A DNA stretch of 64,000 bases from Chionis minor. Its lineage: Eukaryota > Chordata > Aves > Charadriiformes > Chionididae. The stretch lies in NCBI GenBank assembly GCA_013398295.1, contig VZSF01003291.1:398679-462678 (forward strand). The letters run 5' to 3'. The notes under the pieces are model-generated. The model saw only the letters and a list, made by a program, of their open reading frames with translations. It did not search any database and was not told the origin of the DNA. Position 1 is the first letter of the stretch. Every line of letters starts with the position of its first letter. This document shows, one piece after another, positions 1-11,760 of the stretch. The translations under genes were made by a program, and so were the position numbers.

Positions 1-1560
1 CGCTGAGCCACGCTACCACCACACACTAGCCCCTGACACCTCTCCTCACCTTTTCCATCATTCAGGAAGGAGACCTCCTTCCACACTGAAAGAATCCTAT
101 AAAGAACAAGAAAATCCTCAAATATGTTTTACTAAAATGCATGCCACCATCTGAGAGCCCCTGCCAGGAATTTTAATGTTTTGGGGTGGACAATAGAGAT
201 GAGTGAGCAGGAGAGAGCACTAGGAGCCTGCCTTACCCAGTTAAGGGCTGCAAGCCTTTTTCTCCCTTTTTTACAAGGGGGACAGATGAGGACTTTCCAG
301 CCCCGAGTGGAAGGTTGTCACACCTGCTGCTCTCACAGGTGCCTGTGTGCCAGGAGATCCCCTCCAGTAATTCCCCTGAGACTGCTCTTATCAGTTGCTG
401 AAGATTAGAGGTACCTTGGAATAGAAACTTCAAGGAAAAAGGGAAGGGGAGAATTGCATTTCAAAGAAAGTGCTTGAAAGAAACCTTTGAAGGACCCTAT
501 TCAAAGGTTCACGACTTGATATAACCATTTTAAAAAGATATAAATTCCTGTTTGGATTTGGGATTGGCTCTCACCCCAGCAGGACAGAAAAGCTGCCTTC
601 TTTGTACGAATGCAGTCCCAGCACAACACAGGAGATGAGATCCGTCTGATAACATCTTACATTGCTTTCAACCTAAAAAATCCAAAGGTAATATATTAAG
701 GTAAGACCTACTCTCACATATGCATTAATAACTTTTGGACAAAGACATGAGCTTGTGCCCATAAGCTTTTAGGTAGTATAAAGAGAGTTAAATGTTTGCG
801 GGGCTGGCTGTATATCAGATATCCTAGTGAAAAATCACAGTCAACATTTACATCACTTACTGCTGAAATGTTTCCACCCCAGGATTAAAACACAGTAGTC
901 ACTTCCCAGCCAGCACAGCAGCTAAATTAGATGCTCCACGCTGAACCGAAGCCCAAACATGGTCAAACCTTGGGCACAGCTTATCTTTTTTCTGGTCTCT
1001 GATGGGGTCCGGTCTTCCCTACTCATCCCAAGTATCCACCATTCCGGCAGTCACATCGCCACACCAGAGTCACCAGGCCTGACAGCACCAAGAATGTACT
1101 GGAGCTGGCAAATTGCTATCGACGGGTCAAATCAGCTCACGAGCACAAAAATACTCTGTCTACCTAATTTCCTGATACAGTTTCCTGGCGGATTTTTTTC
1201 TTCTGTTTGGAATTTTATTTCTCTTGGAATAAATATTTTATTTCTAGATATACTGAGGAAATAGCTGCTCTTATCTACTCTATTATAGGTGACTTCTAAA
1301 AACTAATATCTTTAATGATGCACAGCCTTCCATCTATGCAAGCCTTGGTTCAGTTAAGCCCTTAGCCCATGTAGCATGAAGAGAGTGTTTAACAAGATTC
1401 AGCAGGATGTATTTTTAAGGATATACCTACCAATTTGCTGACACAGGGTCAGGGCTCTTAGCACTGCCGCTCTCAGCCCCTTCTTCCTTTTTTGCATCAT
1501 GACTCCAGTTTGGCTGTATCTGAACCTGCACGGGGAGACCTTCCTTCACCCTTTCACTTT
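1..1560. other. Unique noncoding sequence, no gene seen
   Basis: I see no coding exon, RNA gene or recognisable repeat here. The open frames are 60 to 100 codons long, without recognisable domains. Short AT-rich stretches occur near 1195-1260, but nothing specific can be called. Confidence 0.6.
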
Positions 1561-1569
1561 TCCCAGCAG

Positions 1570-1860
1570 CAGCCCCTCATCCTGGCTGCGACCTCTGCCC
1601 GGTCCCGCAATTCCTGTAGGCAAACACAGGAGTGCCCCGAGGATGCTGGGCAGTGACCCCGCGGGGAGGAGAAGGTCTGCCTACGCTGCCCAGCGCCGAG
1701 CAGGGGCTGAGGCCGCCTCTCCAGCCTTCAGAGCCACGGCAGCTGCACAAGCACATCCAGTGCCAAAGTACTGGTGGAAAATTCGTGTTGAGGTGCCGGA
1801 CGCGGGCGGCAGCACCAAGCAAGGGGTGCAGGGTGCTGCCTGAGCAGGGGCGCAGCCACT
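1570..1860. other. Small CpG-rich patch
   Basis: CpG dinucleotides cluster here (for example in GACCCCGCGGGG and GCCGGACGCGGGCGGC), while flanking sequence has very few. All three forward frames and one reverse frame are partly open, as expected for GC-rich DNA with few stop codons, so the open frames are not evidence of a gene. It could be a weak CpG island, a promoter of a noncoding transcript, or unmethylated enhancer DNA. No TATA box or splice structure supports a specific promoter. Confidence 0.35.
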
Positions 1861-1939
1861 GGCTGTCGTGGGGAGGAGAGGACAGTGAGTGGTTCAGCCT
1901 CTCCCCTGCAGCATCAGCATCTCGCAGGGCTGCGCAGCT

Positions 1940-2085
1940 AGAGAACTGGGCAGAAAGCCAGGAAATCTTGAGTTATATTCCTGATGCTGCCATTAATTTC
2001 TTATATGGCCTCGGGCAACTTGTATCACCTGCCAGTTTGGGTTTTTCCTTAGATAAAGTAGGGAAAATGGTTAACATCGTGGATT
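1940..2085 (+). repeat. Decayed MIR-like (CORE-SINE) fragment
   Basis: The order of blocks matches the middle and 3' part of tRNA-derived MIR-type SINEs. There is a 'ctgatgctgccattaattt' block, then 'tatggcctcgggcaact' (compare the MIR block for 'tgtgaccttgggcaagt'), then a 'cagtttgggtttttcctta' block, and finally 'aaagtagggaaaatggtta' (compare 'gtaaaatggggataat'). Old SINEs of this kind are shared by amniotes. The match is remembered consensus compared by eye, with many substitutions. The 5' tRNA-like head is not clear. Confidence 0.45.
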
Positions 2086-2291
2086 TATAGAGCTTAAAGC
2101 TCTACAAAGAAGAGTCTGGTCTGGCTTCTCTATATCAAAAAAAGCTTTAATTTCACTCAGTTGTGCCTGAATCGAGGCCAACTGCTTATGTTTGACCAAT
2201 ATATATATCTCTCCATCTCCTGCAGAAGAACAACTTATCTTCATCTGAAACATCAAGAGATGGAGAAAAGCCAGCACTTCCCTTGGTATTT

Positions 2292-2309
2292 CCCCCCCCC
2301 CCCCCCCCC
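2292..2309. repeat. Homopolymer C18 tract
   Basis: Eighteen consecutive C residues, preceded by T and followed by G. The opposite strand is G18. Such a tract can form i-motif or G-quadruplex structures in vitro, and its length is prone to sequencing and assembly error, so the exact count should be treated with care. Confidence 0.9.
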
Positions 2310-3770
2310 GTGATTAATTCCCATCCCTATTGAGCATTCAAGTTTCATTTCCCATTCGAATATTTCGGGATTCTTCTTTCAGCCACTACTTCTAACAATG
2401 CTTTTTTCTGCTAAATTAAAGTGTTCGCAGGATTCAGTATTTCTCCCCATGGCTTATCCACACTCGTTGGTGGGCTAAGGGCAATAATGGCAAAGATAAT
2501 TAAAATCTGCCCGGTGCTTTGAAATATTAAGCTCATCTCTCAGGCCTATTATCCTGCTCAGTGTCAGAGGTACCACTGACAAGTACTTGACTTCAGCCTT
2601 TCAGGCGGCGCGCAGCTGCCAGAGAAAACCAAGAGTGGAAAAGTACTATCCCTTCAGAAAAACAGATGTTGCAGCTCCAATTTGTCTTCTGCCAAGACAA
2701 AGGAGATGCACTAAATTGATCTTTTGTAAAGGATTTTGTTTTGCTTCCAAGATTAATATCACAACAAATTGGGAGGCACCATTCCTCAGGGTGCAATGCT
2801 ATATTGCAGAACTGAGCCTAAATACCCATGCTGAGCATAATTTAGTTAGTCTGAAACTATGTCTGCGGAGGGGGAGATAAACTTTTTCCATCCAGTAGCA
2901 CATTATCTAAATAATCTCTCTAGCTCCATATACAAAGGCTGACCGCTTAGCTTCAAAGCCAGGCAATAGCTTCTAGGCTTGACGCTGCTCACCATGGAAT
3001 GCCAGTGGTGGTCCTCAGAGCCCTTGCTGGTGGCCTTCCTGGGGCTGCTTGGTCACACAAAAGGGAAGGAGGAATGAAGGGACTGGAATGACGACCTGGG
3101 CCGTCCTGTGAGATGGTTGGAGGGCTCTGACTGAAGCCAGCCATTTTCACCAGCCAGAAAACTCCTCATCTCAAGTCGTGCAACTGGGCAAAGGACACCC
3201 AACCAGGGCTCCAGCTTATGGGGCCTTCTTGACTTCTTGACACCTTTCACAGAAAGGACACTCTTTTTATCCACCAACCAGAAACACTGCAGTTTATATG
3301 CTGGCTTTTCACCCTAGGATCACGTCTGCTTGTCACCATTAATGGTGCAGTTCTTTTTGCCCCTTACACAAAGTGACAACCCCTTTCCCAAACATATTGG
3401 TCCCAGACGTGGCTATTCTTTCCTCGCTGATGTGAGCCATTACTTGTCTTCCCCAGCCACTACTCCCTTTCTCCTCAGCAGTATTTGCACTTCAGCAAAA
3501 GGGCTAAAAATCCCTACTCACACAACCTGCTCAGGATGAAGAGCAGCATGTAATTTAAGCACATTGATTCAATGCTCCTTAGAACAACAAATTGGTCCTG
3601 ATTTTTTTACATGGCATATCCAATGAACAGATTGAAACAAGCACGATCATTGGATTATGGTAGTCTCTTTCCTCGCTTCTTCATCTGTCTGAATAACTGC
3701 AAATAAATTCCATGTACGTGTTTCACCAACGCCCAAATCTCTATGCTAAGGCAATTTGTGAACAAGGTCT

Positions 3771-3801
3771 ACACACACACACACATTCCCCCCCCCGCCC
3801 C
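3771..3801. repeat. Short AC microsatellite followed by C-rich run
   Basis: Seven AC units (3771-3784) are followed by ATT and then nine C residues, a G and four more C residues. It is a simple low-complexity compound tract. Confidence 0.85.
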
Positions 3802-6570
3802 AGGGTACAATGGATCAACAAAAATGACTGGACAAAACAGAGCTTTTAGGATTGCTTTTCTCTCTGCACTGTGGGAAATCTTTTACAACTGTGGAGAACA
3901 GATGTAATGTACTACCTCAAGACAACAGCAATTCTCACTGGTACATGGAAGTGCTCCTGAAGCAAGCTGACCCCTTTTCTAATAGGGCTAGTTTACATAA
4001 GGAAGTTTTGCAAGTCTAATTATGTCAGTTAGGAGTGTGAAAAAACAAATACATCATCCCTACGAGAGAGAGAGCTATGCCAACAAAAAGCCCTGGTGTG
4101 GATGCAGTGCTACAAAAGGAGGGATTATTTTTTTTTTCTTTATAGTATAGCTAATTTTGTTTGGGTAGCTCTGATAAACTACATGAGCAGAAGAAACCTC
4201 TTGGCACGAATAACTGTGTTTCCAGCGTAGGTTGCCAGTCCGGCGATATCTGTGTGTCAGCACATTCCTCCTGCTGGAGAGGAGAGACCTAACGCTGAAT
4301 TCTCTGAAGTCTTTACCTGGGATAGAGGAAGGCTAAAAGAAGGATCAGACTATTTGATATCTAAAAGGACACCGAGACACAGTGTGATGAAGGGGAAAGC
4401 TCTGTCTGCCCCAAGCCAGAGGCTGACCCATCAGACAGCACGTTCCTGCCTGACACGCACCTCGCGGCTGCAAAGTGAGTTTCTTGTCGGAGATGATCCC
4501 CCGCCAGAGGGTCGCTCTGAGATAACACACAGTCATTCCTGTGTTTCTGGCATGACCCTCTGCCCACATCAAGCTTCTGCTTCATGTGGGAGTTTATAGT
4601 TGGACTCAAGGGTTTTGGTCCTGCCTGTTGTGGGCGCAGCGGTTTGTGAGGTGGGTACCCAAGGTCACGCTCTGGGGATGCGACGATAGAAAGTGTTTCT
4701 TTTAACTAGAATCAAAACAGGGTCTCCCTGGTTTTACCTGAGGGCTGTAGACAAGGTACACCAGCCATGTTCAGGCTGCACCATTCACCTTTCCCTTCCA
4801 CTGCTACTGAGCCTAATGTTTGCTTAATGGGAGCTTAATGGGCTCTCACCGGCTGGCTTCCACCTGCGGCTCACTGCAACACAGCCAGAGCCAGAGCTCT
4901 CCTACAGGGAAGGTTCACCTGAACGCCCCCGTGCCAGGTGTATACTACCACTCACTGCAAAGGGGGACCTGCTGGGGCAAGATGCATCCTTCTCCCTTGC
5001 CCTCTTCCACAGCTTTGTGTAAGGAACCTGTAAGTATGCTCAGGTCGGACAGTCTGAGACGCTCTCCATCCTTCCTGCTCTGACCACTGCGCTCCTCTCC
5101 AACACCACAGGCAATTTCAGGGCTCTCCTTAGCAGGGCTTCAAGGCTGCAGCCAGGGCCCCTTCCTTCGCATCCTCTGAGCAGCAAGTCCCACCTTTTCC
5201 TTCTTGCAGAGCTGCATTGGCTCGTTGCCCTCACTAATCCTGGGACGGGGCGGGGAGAGAGGGGGTTGTTTGTTGGGCTTTTCTTCCTTAATCAATCCAC
5301 AGAAATTAGCTTGCATGAGGCATTGTGCTTCTGCGGAGCGAATTCCACAAGCAAGGTGTAAAAGTAATTAAGGCGCCAGGCTTCAGCTTTCTGAATTTTT
5401 CTGCAATCAATGAGCTGTCCCCAGGCAGCCACCTGCACAATGAAAGCACAGCAAGCACGGGGAGGCAAGGGGGGATTCTAAAATCCGTGGCTTTTAGAAA
5501 GCCACATCATTTCTCGGTCTGGCTCTCTGGGGGCCAACAGATAAACAGCACTGCCCCAAGGAATTTCCTTCCTCCGAAGGTGGGAACTGGCCGAGATCAG
5601 CCATGGCCTCCCATCCTCCGATGACATCAGCTTCCTCGGGCGTGGGGCGAGGGGACTTCAAAGGAGGAGTCAGGGGAAAAAGCCCTCCTGTGAGAAGCAA
5701 GAAGGTCTGCTTTCTGGCCTGAAGGCCGTGTGGCAGAGCTCCGTTGTCAGCGGTTCACCCCCGCACGCCCCAGAGAGACAACAAAAACGGGAAGGAAAGC
5801 ATTAGCACAGCCAGAGGCAGCCACGCAAAAGTGGCTGCAGGGCTGCCACCAGCGAGACGCTGCCACTCCAGTTCCTCTGGCCAAACGGTCCCAACACAGC
5901 CCCATCTCTGACATCTGAGTTAACCCATGGACCTGCCTCGCCAGAAGGCCACCAGTTTCCTAGGACTCGTGCCCCTGGGCTGAGCTCACTGAGAACCTTC
6001 AGATGCCAAATTCAGGTTAACCTTCAATGCAGGCTCCATCCAGCGATGTCACACGCACTTCCTTCTCCCTACAGCTTCCTCTACCCTTATATCTCGAAGA
6101 ACTGTAATAACTTTTTAGTCCCCAGCCCTATCCTAAGTTTTGTTGAAATTTGGCCAAGAACTTCCTGGGGGAAGAGGAAAGAGAAGGGACTGGCAGGCAC
6201 ACACGGTGACACTATGTTCACATAAGCTTCATTTCCTTAGGAAACCAGGCTAAAAATAATAGTCAAAAATGTTGGGCAATTGCCTTCAACTCAAGATCTC
6301 TCTCTCTAGACAGGAAGAAAGGAAGGAATTAGCAGACTGTAGGTTATATTTCAAGGTTTTTCTACATGATTTGAAGCATAGAAATTAGAAATGAAATTAA
6401 GAAGATATATTAGGTTGTCTTGCCCCTCCCTGGGGGAACAAACCTACAGCTGTTTCCCTTCGCATATTTTTTAGTGAAGTGTGCAGTCCGGTTTCAAATG
6501 ATCCAAATGATGGAGCTTCCATCAGTTTTCAACAGGGACCCATTCCATTGCTTACATATCTTCCCTTTTC

Positions 6571-6585
6571 TTTTTTTTTTTTTTT
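6571..6585. repeat. T15 homopolymer
   Basis: Fifteen T residues in an AT-rich context. No recognisable retroposon body lies next to it on the minus strand, so it is not called as the tail of an inserted element. Confidence 0.8.
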
Positions 6586-7277
6586 AAACAGTTTCAACTT
6601 TTTTATCCATTGACCATGTTTCATCTCATCATTTCTAGCACACCTCTTAATTGTTTTATAAACTCACTAGAGTAGAAAGGTAAACAGAAGTGTCTACGCA
6701 TGCCACCTACATACTTCAAATAGTATCACAGGGTTCACTTCATGCTTTTGGCTGACTGAGAGGCTTTTATTCAATATGGCTTAAGGTTTTTAACTGTGTT
6801 TTTCCGGAAAAAAATGCATTTGATTAATAAATTCCAGGGTTTCTTTCAGTCTGAGATTTTTTAGACTTACCACCCTGGCCTCATTTCAGCTTGAAGTTGA
6901 GGGGCCCAAGCCACTCAAAATATCTTCTAGAGGGTTTTCTCACTCCCCTTGACTTTTCTACTTTAGTTTTCTGTTCCATAATTAAAAACTACTGAAAAGG
7001 AGGGGTTACTTTAATATGACATTATTCCAAGAAAATAGCTCTCCTTTCTTAACCACGCAGCTTCTCCTGTCGTACAACAGATGGCTGCTTTGCAGCAGAG
7101 TGGGCCCTATAGATCTGGTGACATTTATCTCATGGTGTACACACAAGTCTTCGAAAGGAGAGGATCACACCCTGCGTGCAGGCTGTCAGTGCTTTCTGGA
7201 AACATTAGGGCAAACTGTACTTCCCAGGGAACAACTTTGCCCCCTCCATGATTATCAACCACTGAGATTAAGGCAGA

Positions 7278-7440
7278 GAATCATAGAATCATTATGGTTG
7301 GAAGAGACCTTTAAGACCATCAAGTCCAACCGTTAACCTAGCACTGACAAGTTGACACTAAAACCATGTCCCTCAGCACAACATCTACACGCCTTTTAAA
7401 TACCTCCAGGGATGCAGAAACCACTTTGCTGCTTGCAACA
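7278..7440 (-). mobile_element. CR1 LINE 3' fragment
   Basis: The plus strand starts with GAATCATAGAATCAT, the reverse complement of a CR1 3' tail. It continues with 'ggttggaagagaccttta', 'atcaagtccaaccgttaac' and 'tttaaatacctccaggga', typical of the CR1 3' untranslated region and end of ORF2 read backwards. The element is therefore inserted on the minus strand and is severely 5' truncated. Similarity fades after about 7414; a weak match may reach 7440. The subfamily differs from the three similar plus-strand copies at 37.8, 44.6 and 61.3 kb, because the tail-proximal sequence reads GTTAACCTAGCACTGACAAG. Confidence 0.9.
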
Positions 7441-8940
7441 GCCCCCTCCAAAATAAACTGCAGTGCAGCGTGCCCCAGACTGCATTTCTCCCCAACACTG
7501 CCCATCACTCGCAGGGTCAGAAGAAACCCAGCGATGGTCCCACAGCACCATCTGCTGCCCCCCACCCCTGCCAGACAAGTAGGCAGCGGGCAAAACCCCA
7601 CACATGGCAGGCTGGGCAATGCCAAAGGCCTGAAGGGAGTTAGGACCTACCTAGGGGAATTAGGATGTGGACAAATCACTCATCTGGCCGCAGGACAGCA
7701 AGTTAAATTAAGTTCTTCTATCGAAGCTACGTGTTTGGAGCAGGTCTGAATTTGACAGCAAAAATCCAGCTGCTTGCCCAGCACAAGATTGAGGAGGTAC
7801 GCAAGGATAAATTAGTGCTGTCATATATAGTTGACAGAGAAATATATTTCTTTTTGCTACTTTGCAGCCATATAACATGAAAAAATGCTGTGAGGTATAA
7901 TCAGCTTCAGTTTCTAAGCACAAACACACAGAGGTTTTGACCAAGACTCCCATCTTTAACACGCTTATTCCATATTCAGAAGCAGAAAACATTAAGATGT
8001 GTGAGTAGACACAGTTTTCTTGGTCATACCGAGGGGCTAGTCTCACAGGATTTTATAAAAACAAGATTCCCCATCTCAAAATCATCCAGCTCAGAAGAAG
8101 GGCTGGTTTCTGGTGTGCTCACACCCCCATAATGGACAGCAGCATGTCCACGGCTGCCCACAAACACAGCAAGGAAATATGCACGTATTTGAGATTGATC
8201 CCTCAGCAACTCCTGGATTCCTCCTGTACCTCGTAACCTTGCAAGAAGCACCACAGCACCCATATTTCTGTTTACAAATGCCCCCTGTAACTGGGAACTG
8301 GTGGGAAGACAGGGAAAGGCTGGCTCTGTAGGTAGGATGGAGACCAACATTGTGAATATTTCCCAGATCATTTATGAGTATCGAGAATTCCTGCAGCACA
8401 GAATTCCCATGGGTCCACATCTGTTCCCCATACACATACTAATTCCACTGTTGTCCTGAGCCTCCTGCTTCACTGAGCCGAGGGCTACACAGTTTCCAGA
8501 AAGCCAAGAAGTAGGTTCAAGGCCATATTAGGTAGAGTTGGAGGATACTAAATGGAGGTTCCAAGAAGTCTGAGTCCTTTCCTGAGCGCTGACGGCTGCA
8601 TCTGAGTCAGCCTCGCTCTCTGCCGTTCTCTGCTGAGTCACTTTATCCCAAAGCATCGGTAGCAAGCGGAGCGCAAGGAGGAGGAGGAAGCAAGGGAGCA
8701 CAGCCAGGAGAGTGTGCGCCACAGGAGCAGAGGGCACCAGCCTGGACCTGGTCCCAGCTCTTCTGACGTTTGTGTTAGTGGTGGGAAAAGTACTCTGAAA
8801 ATACAGCTTTCGTGAGAATCAGGCAGTGACAGGAGAGAGAAGGACCACGACATTCAAACCCAAGCAGAATACCTGGGGAGCAACAGTATTGTACCAAACT
8901 GAGAGGACGAATTGTATTTTGGAGTGGGCTTATGCCAGAA

Positions 8941-8995
8941 TATGCGTGTGGGTGTCAGCATGTGTGCACGTGTGTGTGAACACACTTGCGCGTGC
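8941..8995. repeat. Degenerate TG/CA tract with alternating purine-pyrimidine core
   Basis: The core at 8961-8978 (TGTGTGCACGTGTGTGTG) is a perfect 18-base alternation of purine and pyrimidine, the sequence class favouring left-handed Z-DNA. It is followed by AACACAC, which could pair with the preceding GTGTGTG. It is probably an interrupted microsatellite. Confidence 0.7.
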
Positions 8996-11041
8996 TTTTA
9001 TTTGGGCAAGGCTTTTTGGCAAAGCCAACAAAAACTAATTGCAAATAACCTGCCTTTATATTCAGCCCCCAAAACAGCTGCTTTCGAAGTTGTACCAGCA
9101 GGAGTTAAAAGCATCACTAGCTGTTGCAACACGACCCAGTAATTTCGGATGCTCTGCCTTCCACTCCATCACAGGGCTTCCCATTTGCTGGCCAAAATGA
9201 ACAGTGAGGTGCTGAGAGTCTCTTCATCTACTTATTCAGGGCTCAGCACCACTTTTCAGGAGCACTATATAAATTCAGAAGTTGCCTGAAATAACAAATA
9301 ACTGTGTCAGGTACAGAAACAAAGCCTGTAGCTCTTGGGCTAGTGTTTCCTCCTCCAGAGAGGTTTCTGTTCCCTCAAGTCTCCAGGACAGAACATTCCA
9401 GTGATGTTTCAGCACTGATGGGCCCTCAAGCCTCATCCAGGAGAAAAGTCAGCTTTCTGGCAGAAAACTAGCTCCTGGAACTGAGCGAAGAAAAGAAGAA
9501 AAGATGAAATACTTTGTTTACCATATCATGACATCACCATCATCACTGCAGAAAAATGCAAGTTCATCTTTCTTCCCCGGGATGGTCCATATGACCTGAA
9601 TCATGAGCACTGCTGGATAACGCAGCGGTGTCCTTTCCCCTCCGGAGAGGGCATCAGCACACACAGATCCATTTGTCCTTGTGGCCACCAACTTCGACAG
9701 GGTGCAGATGCAACCCAAAAAGCTCCCAACGCTGAATTCCCTTTGCGAGATACGAGTCCAACAGCGATGTTTTTCCTCTCGGGTTGAGCCCGAACGCGCA
9801 CGCAGAGTCGCTGGCTGCTTTGTGGCAAGCTGTACCATCACCCGGGACAGTGCACAGGCTCCATGGAGACAGGGAAGGATTTCTGCCCAGAAAGTCTCTG
9901 CATCGTCCACTGCTTTAATTGTTAGCATGTGCTGGCATACACAGCAGGGAAGAATATACCCAGGCCTTTACAGAACGTAAACGATTTCCTCCGGAGGAAA
10001 CAGTCTCTTCAACTGGCATCTGTCACTCAGGTTACACAGAGTTGTGGCTCTCTGGAAAAAAACTGCCTCCAAGGAAACATCTGGCTTAATTCAAACATGT
10101 CTAGGTTAGCAAAGTCTTTTTCATGGATGGTTTCATCTCCCTCCTTTCGCTTCCCTTCTACCCCTGTCCCCCCAAACGTTACTTTAATCTGTAAGTGCTC
10201 TGCTGTTTTCTATATATCTGTTTCTGTTCTCTGATAACTGAGCAATTGTTGAAGACCATGGGACAGTTAAAGCCAGGATACCCCAGAACATCACATTTTA
10301 GCTGTTTTTTTTTTTTTTCCTGGTTTTGCTCTCATGGGCCCCCACCAGATTAGTCCATCAAAACCAGTTTTAGGCTTCATGACAAAGAGCCAGGTTAGAA
10401 GGGCGGGTTTTCTAACAGAAAGAGGGGCCACTGCTCTATTCCAGAGGTAAAAAAACATCTGAACACATGAACTGCTGTGACTCTGACAACCAGAAATGCA
10501 GGAAAAATACAGTAGTGTATGGCAATGTAGCCAGCTGAGACATCCCTACAGTGAGGTCGTCCTCCATCTAGCTGAAACTCAGATTTAGTTGTCAGAAAGC
10601 TCCAGTAAATCTTTGTACTCATATAAGACCAGAGGCAGGGGAGTGCTTTACCGCCCTGAAATGGAATGGAAAATCAGAGCTTCAAAATCCTTGCAAAGGG
10701 ATCATCTCAGGAGGGGAAATGGCATGGATCAACCCAAATGTTCATTCTGGTTTTAATGCTACAGACAACAGTGAAGCAAGATAAAACTGTTAAAAAAACC
10801 ATCCAGACCTCATGCTTTCCATTTTTGAGACCACTTGGAAACCGTTTCAGGATTGGGAGAGTTACAGAACTGACCCCCATACATGCAAACACAGAGAGGT
10901 TATCCTAGATTACCATTTGCTGATTACAAAAACCCAGTCAGAAAATTCCTGACTAGACATTTTACATAATTACAAACTGCAAGAAAATGCCGAATCAGAG
11001 CATAAAGAAAAAAATCCTGGCAGATTCCCACCTGAATAAAA

Positions 11042-11063
11042 ATTAATGCTTTAAAACATTAAT
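11042..11063. repeat. Short AT-rich inverted repeat
   Basis: ATTAATG (11042-11048) and CATTAAT (11057-11063) form 7-base arms separated by an 8-base loop. The arms contain ATTAAT homeodomain-like cores. It may be chance in AT-rich sequence. Confidence 0.5.
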
Positions 11064-11419
11064 TCAGTAAGGCACTGCTCCTGTGGAAGCCATAGATCAC
11101 TCGTTTCAAGGCACTGGTAGAAGCCCAGGGAAATATGTGTTCAGCGGGAAAAGCACCCAGTGCAAAGACACCACAGCCCTAAACCACACGTGCCAGATGG
11201 ACTAGAGATTACTTGCCCCCAACAGCACCCTTTTTTATGTGACTGGAGCAGAAAACCTCTATTCCCACGCTGGTGTGCTGAACTTTGTCCTGGAAGCGAG
11301 CAGAGCACCCAGCGCTGCTGCACGCCCTCCCCATCCACAGCCTTGCACCAGCCCCAAACAGCCCGAACCCGAGCCTGTGCATGTAGACAGGCAGAATAAT
11401 CCAGAAACACCAGCTGAAA

Positions 11420-11760
11420 AGGCCATTCCTTTGTGTGGACTCAAGGGGAATTTGTTGGCTCCAAGGGCCACTAATTTATTTGCATGTTGATTCAGAGATG
11501 ACATTATGGGCCTGTCCTTCACAATTGCTTCAAGTGTAATTTTGGCCTCAATGGTTTCTTTAATTGAATCCGATTTAGATGGGAGTCCACCAGCACCTCA
11601 TTTTTATTTTATTTTTATGATTCAATTTAGCATTTAGTTTCAGTTGCAATGTGATTTTATTATAGTTGTTGCTAGTGGAAAACATATCCACCTATTACTA
11701 ACACTACATAAATTCAGATGCTGTCTTAGGAAACATTCTCACACGTACGAGCGTTAACAT
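11420..11760. promoter_or_regulatory. Candidate enhancer-like AT-rich block
   Basis: The block resembles developmental conserved noncoding elements, with closely spaced binding-site-like words in non-repetitive AT-rich sequence. There is a perfect POU octamer ATTTGCAT (11478-11485) next to CTAATTTA. ACAATTG (11521-11527) and the NKX2-like TTCAAGTG (11529-11536) are close together. TTAATTGAAT (11560-11569) is a homeodomain-type core. No open frame or repeat explains it. Function and conservation are inferred, since the sequence alone cannot show either. Confidence 0.35.

Larger units (their letters stand above)
2086..7277. other. Long unique noncoding stretch, no gene seen
   Basis: No exon or RNA gene could be supported. 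The stretch holds an 18-base C tract, a short AC repeat followed by a C-rich run (3771-3801) and a T15 tract (6571-6585). Open frames on both strands around 4.25-4.61 kb and 5.3-5.7 kb overlap each other and carry no recognisable motifs. Confidence 0.6.
7441..11419. other. Unique noncoding stretch, no gene seen
   Basis: No coding exon is supported. Overlapping open frames on opposite strands near 8.0-8.4 kb and 9.5-9.95 kb show no domain. CpGs are unusually frequent around 9596-9815, without an obvious promoter. A degenerate TG tract lies at 8941-8995, and a T14 tract at 10305-10318. Confidence 0.6.

Noticed and set aside
1632..2090. 152-codon plus-strand open frame
   Set aside because: Its second half is the decayed MIR-like SINE and its first half is GC-rich DNA with few stop codons.
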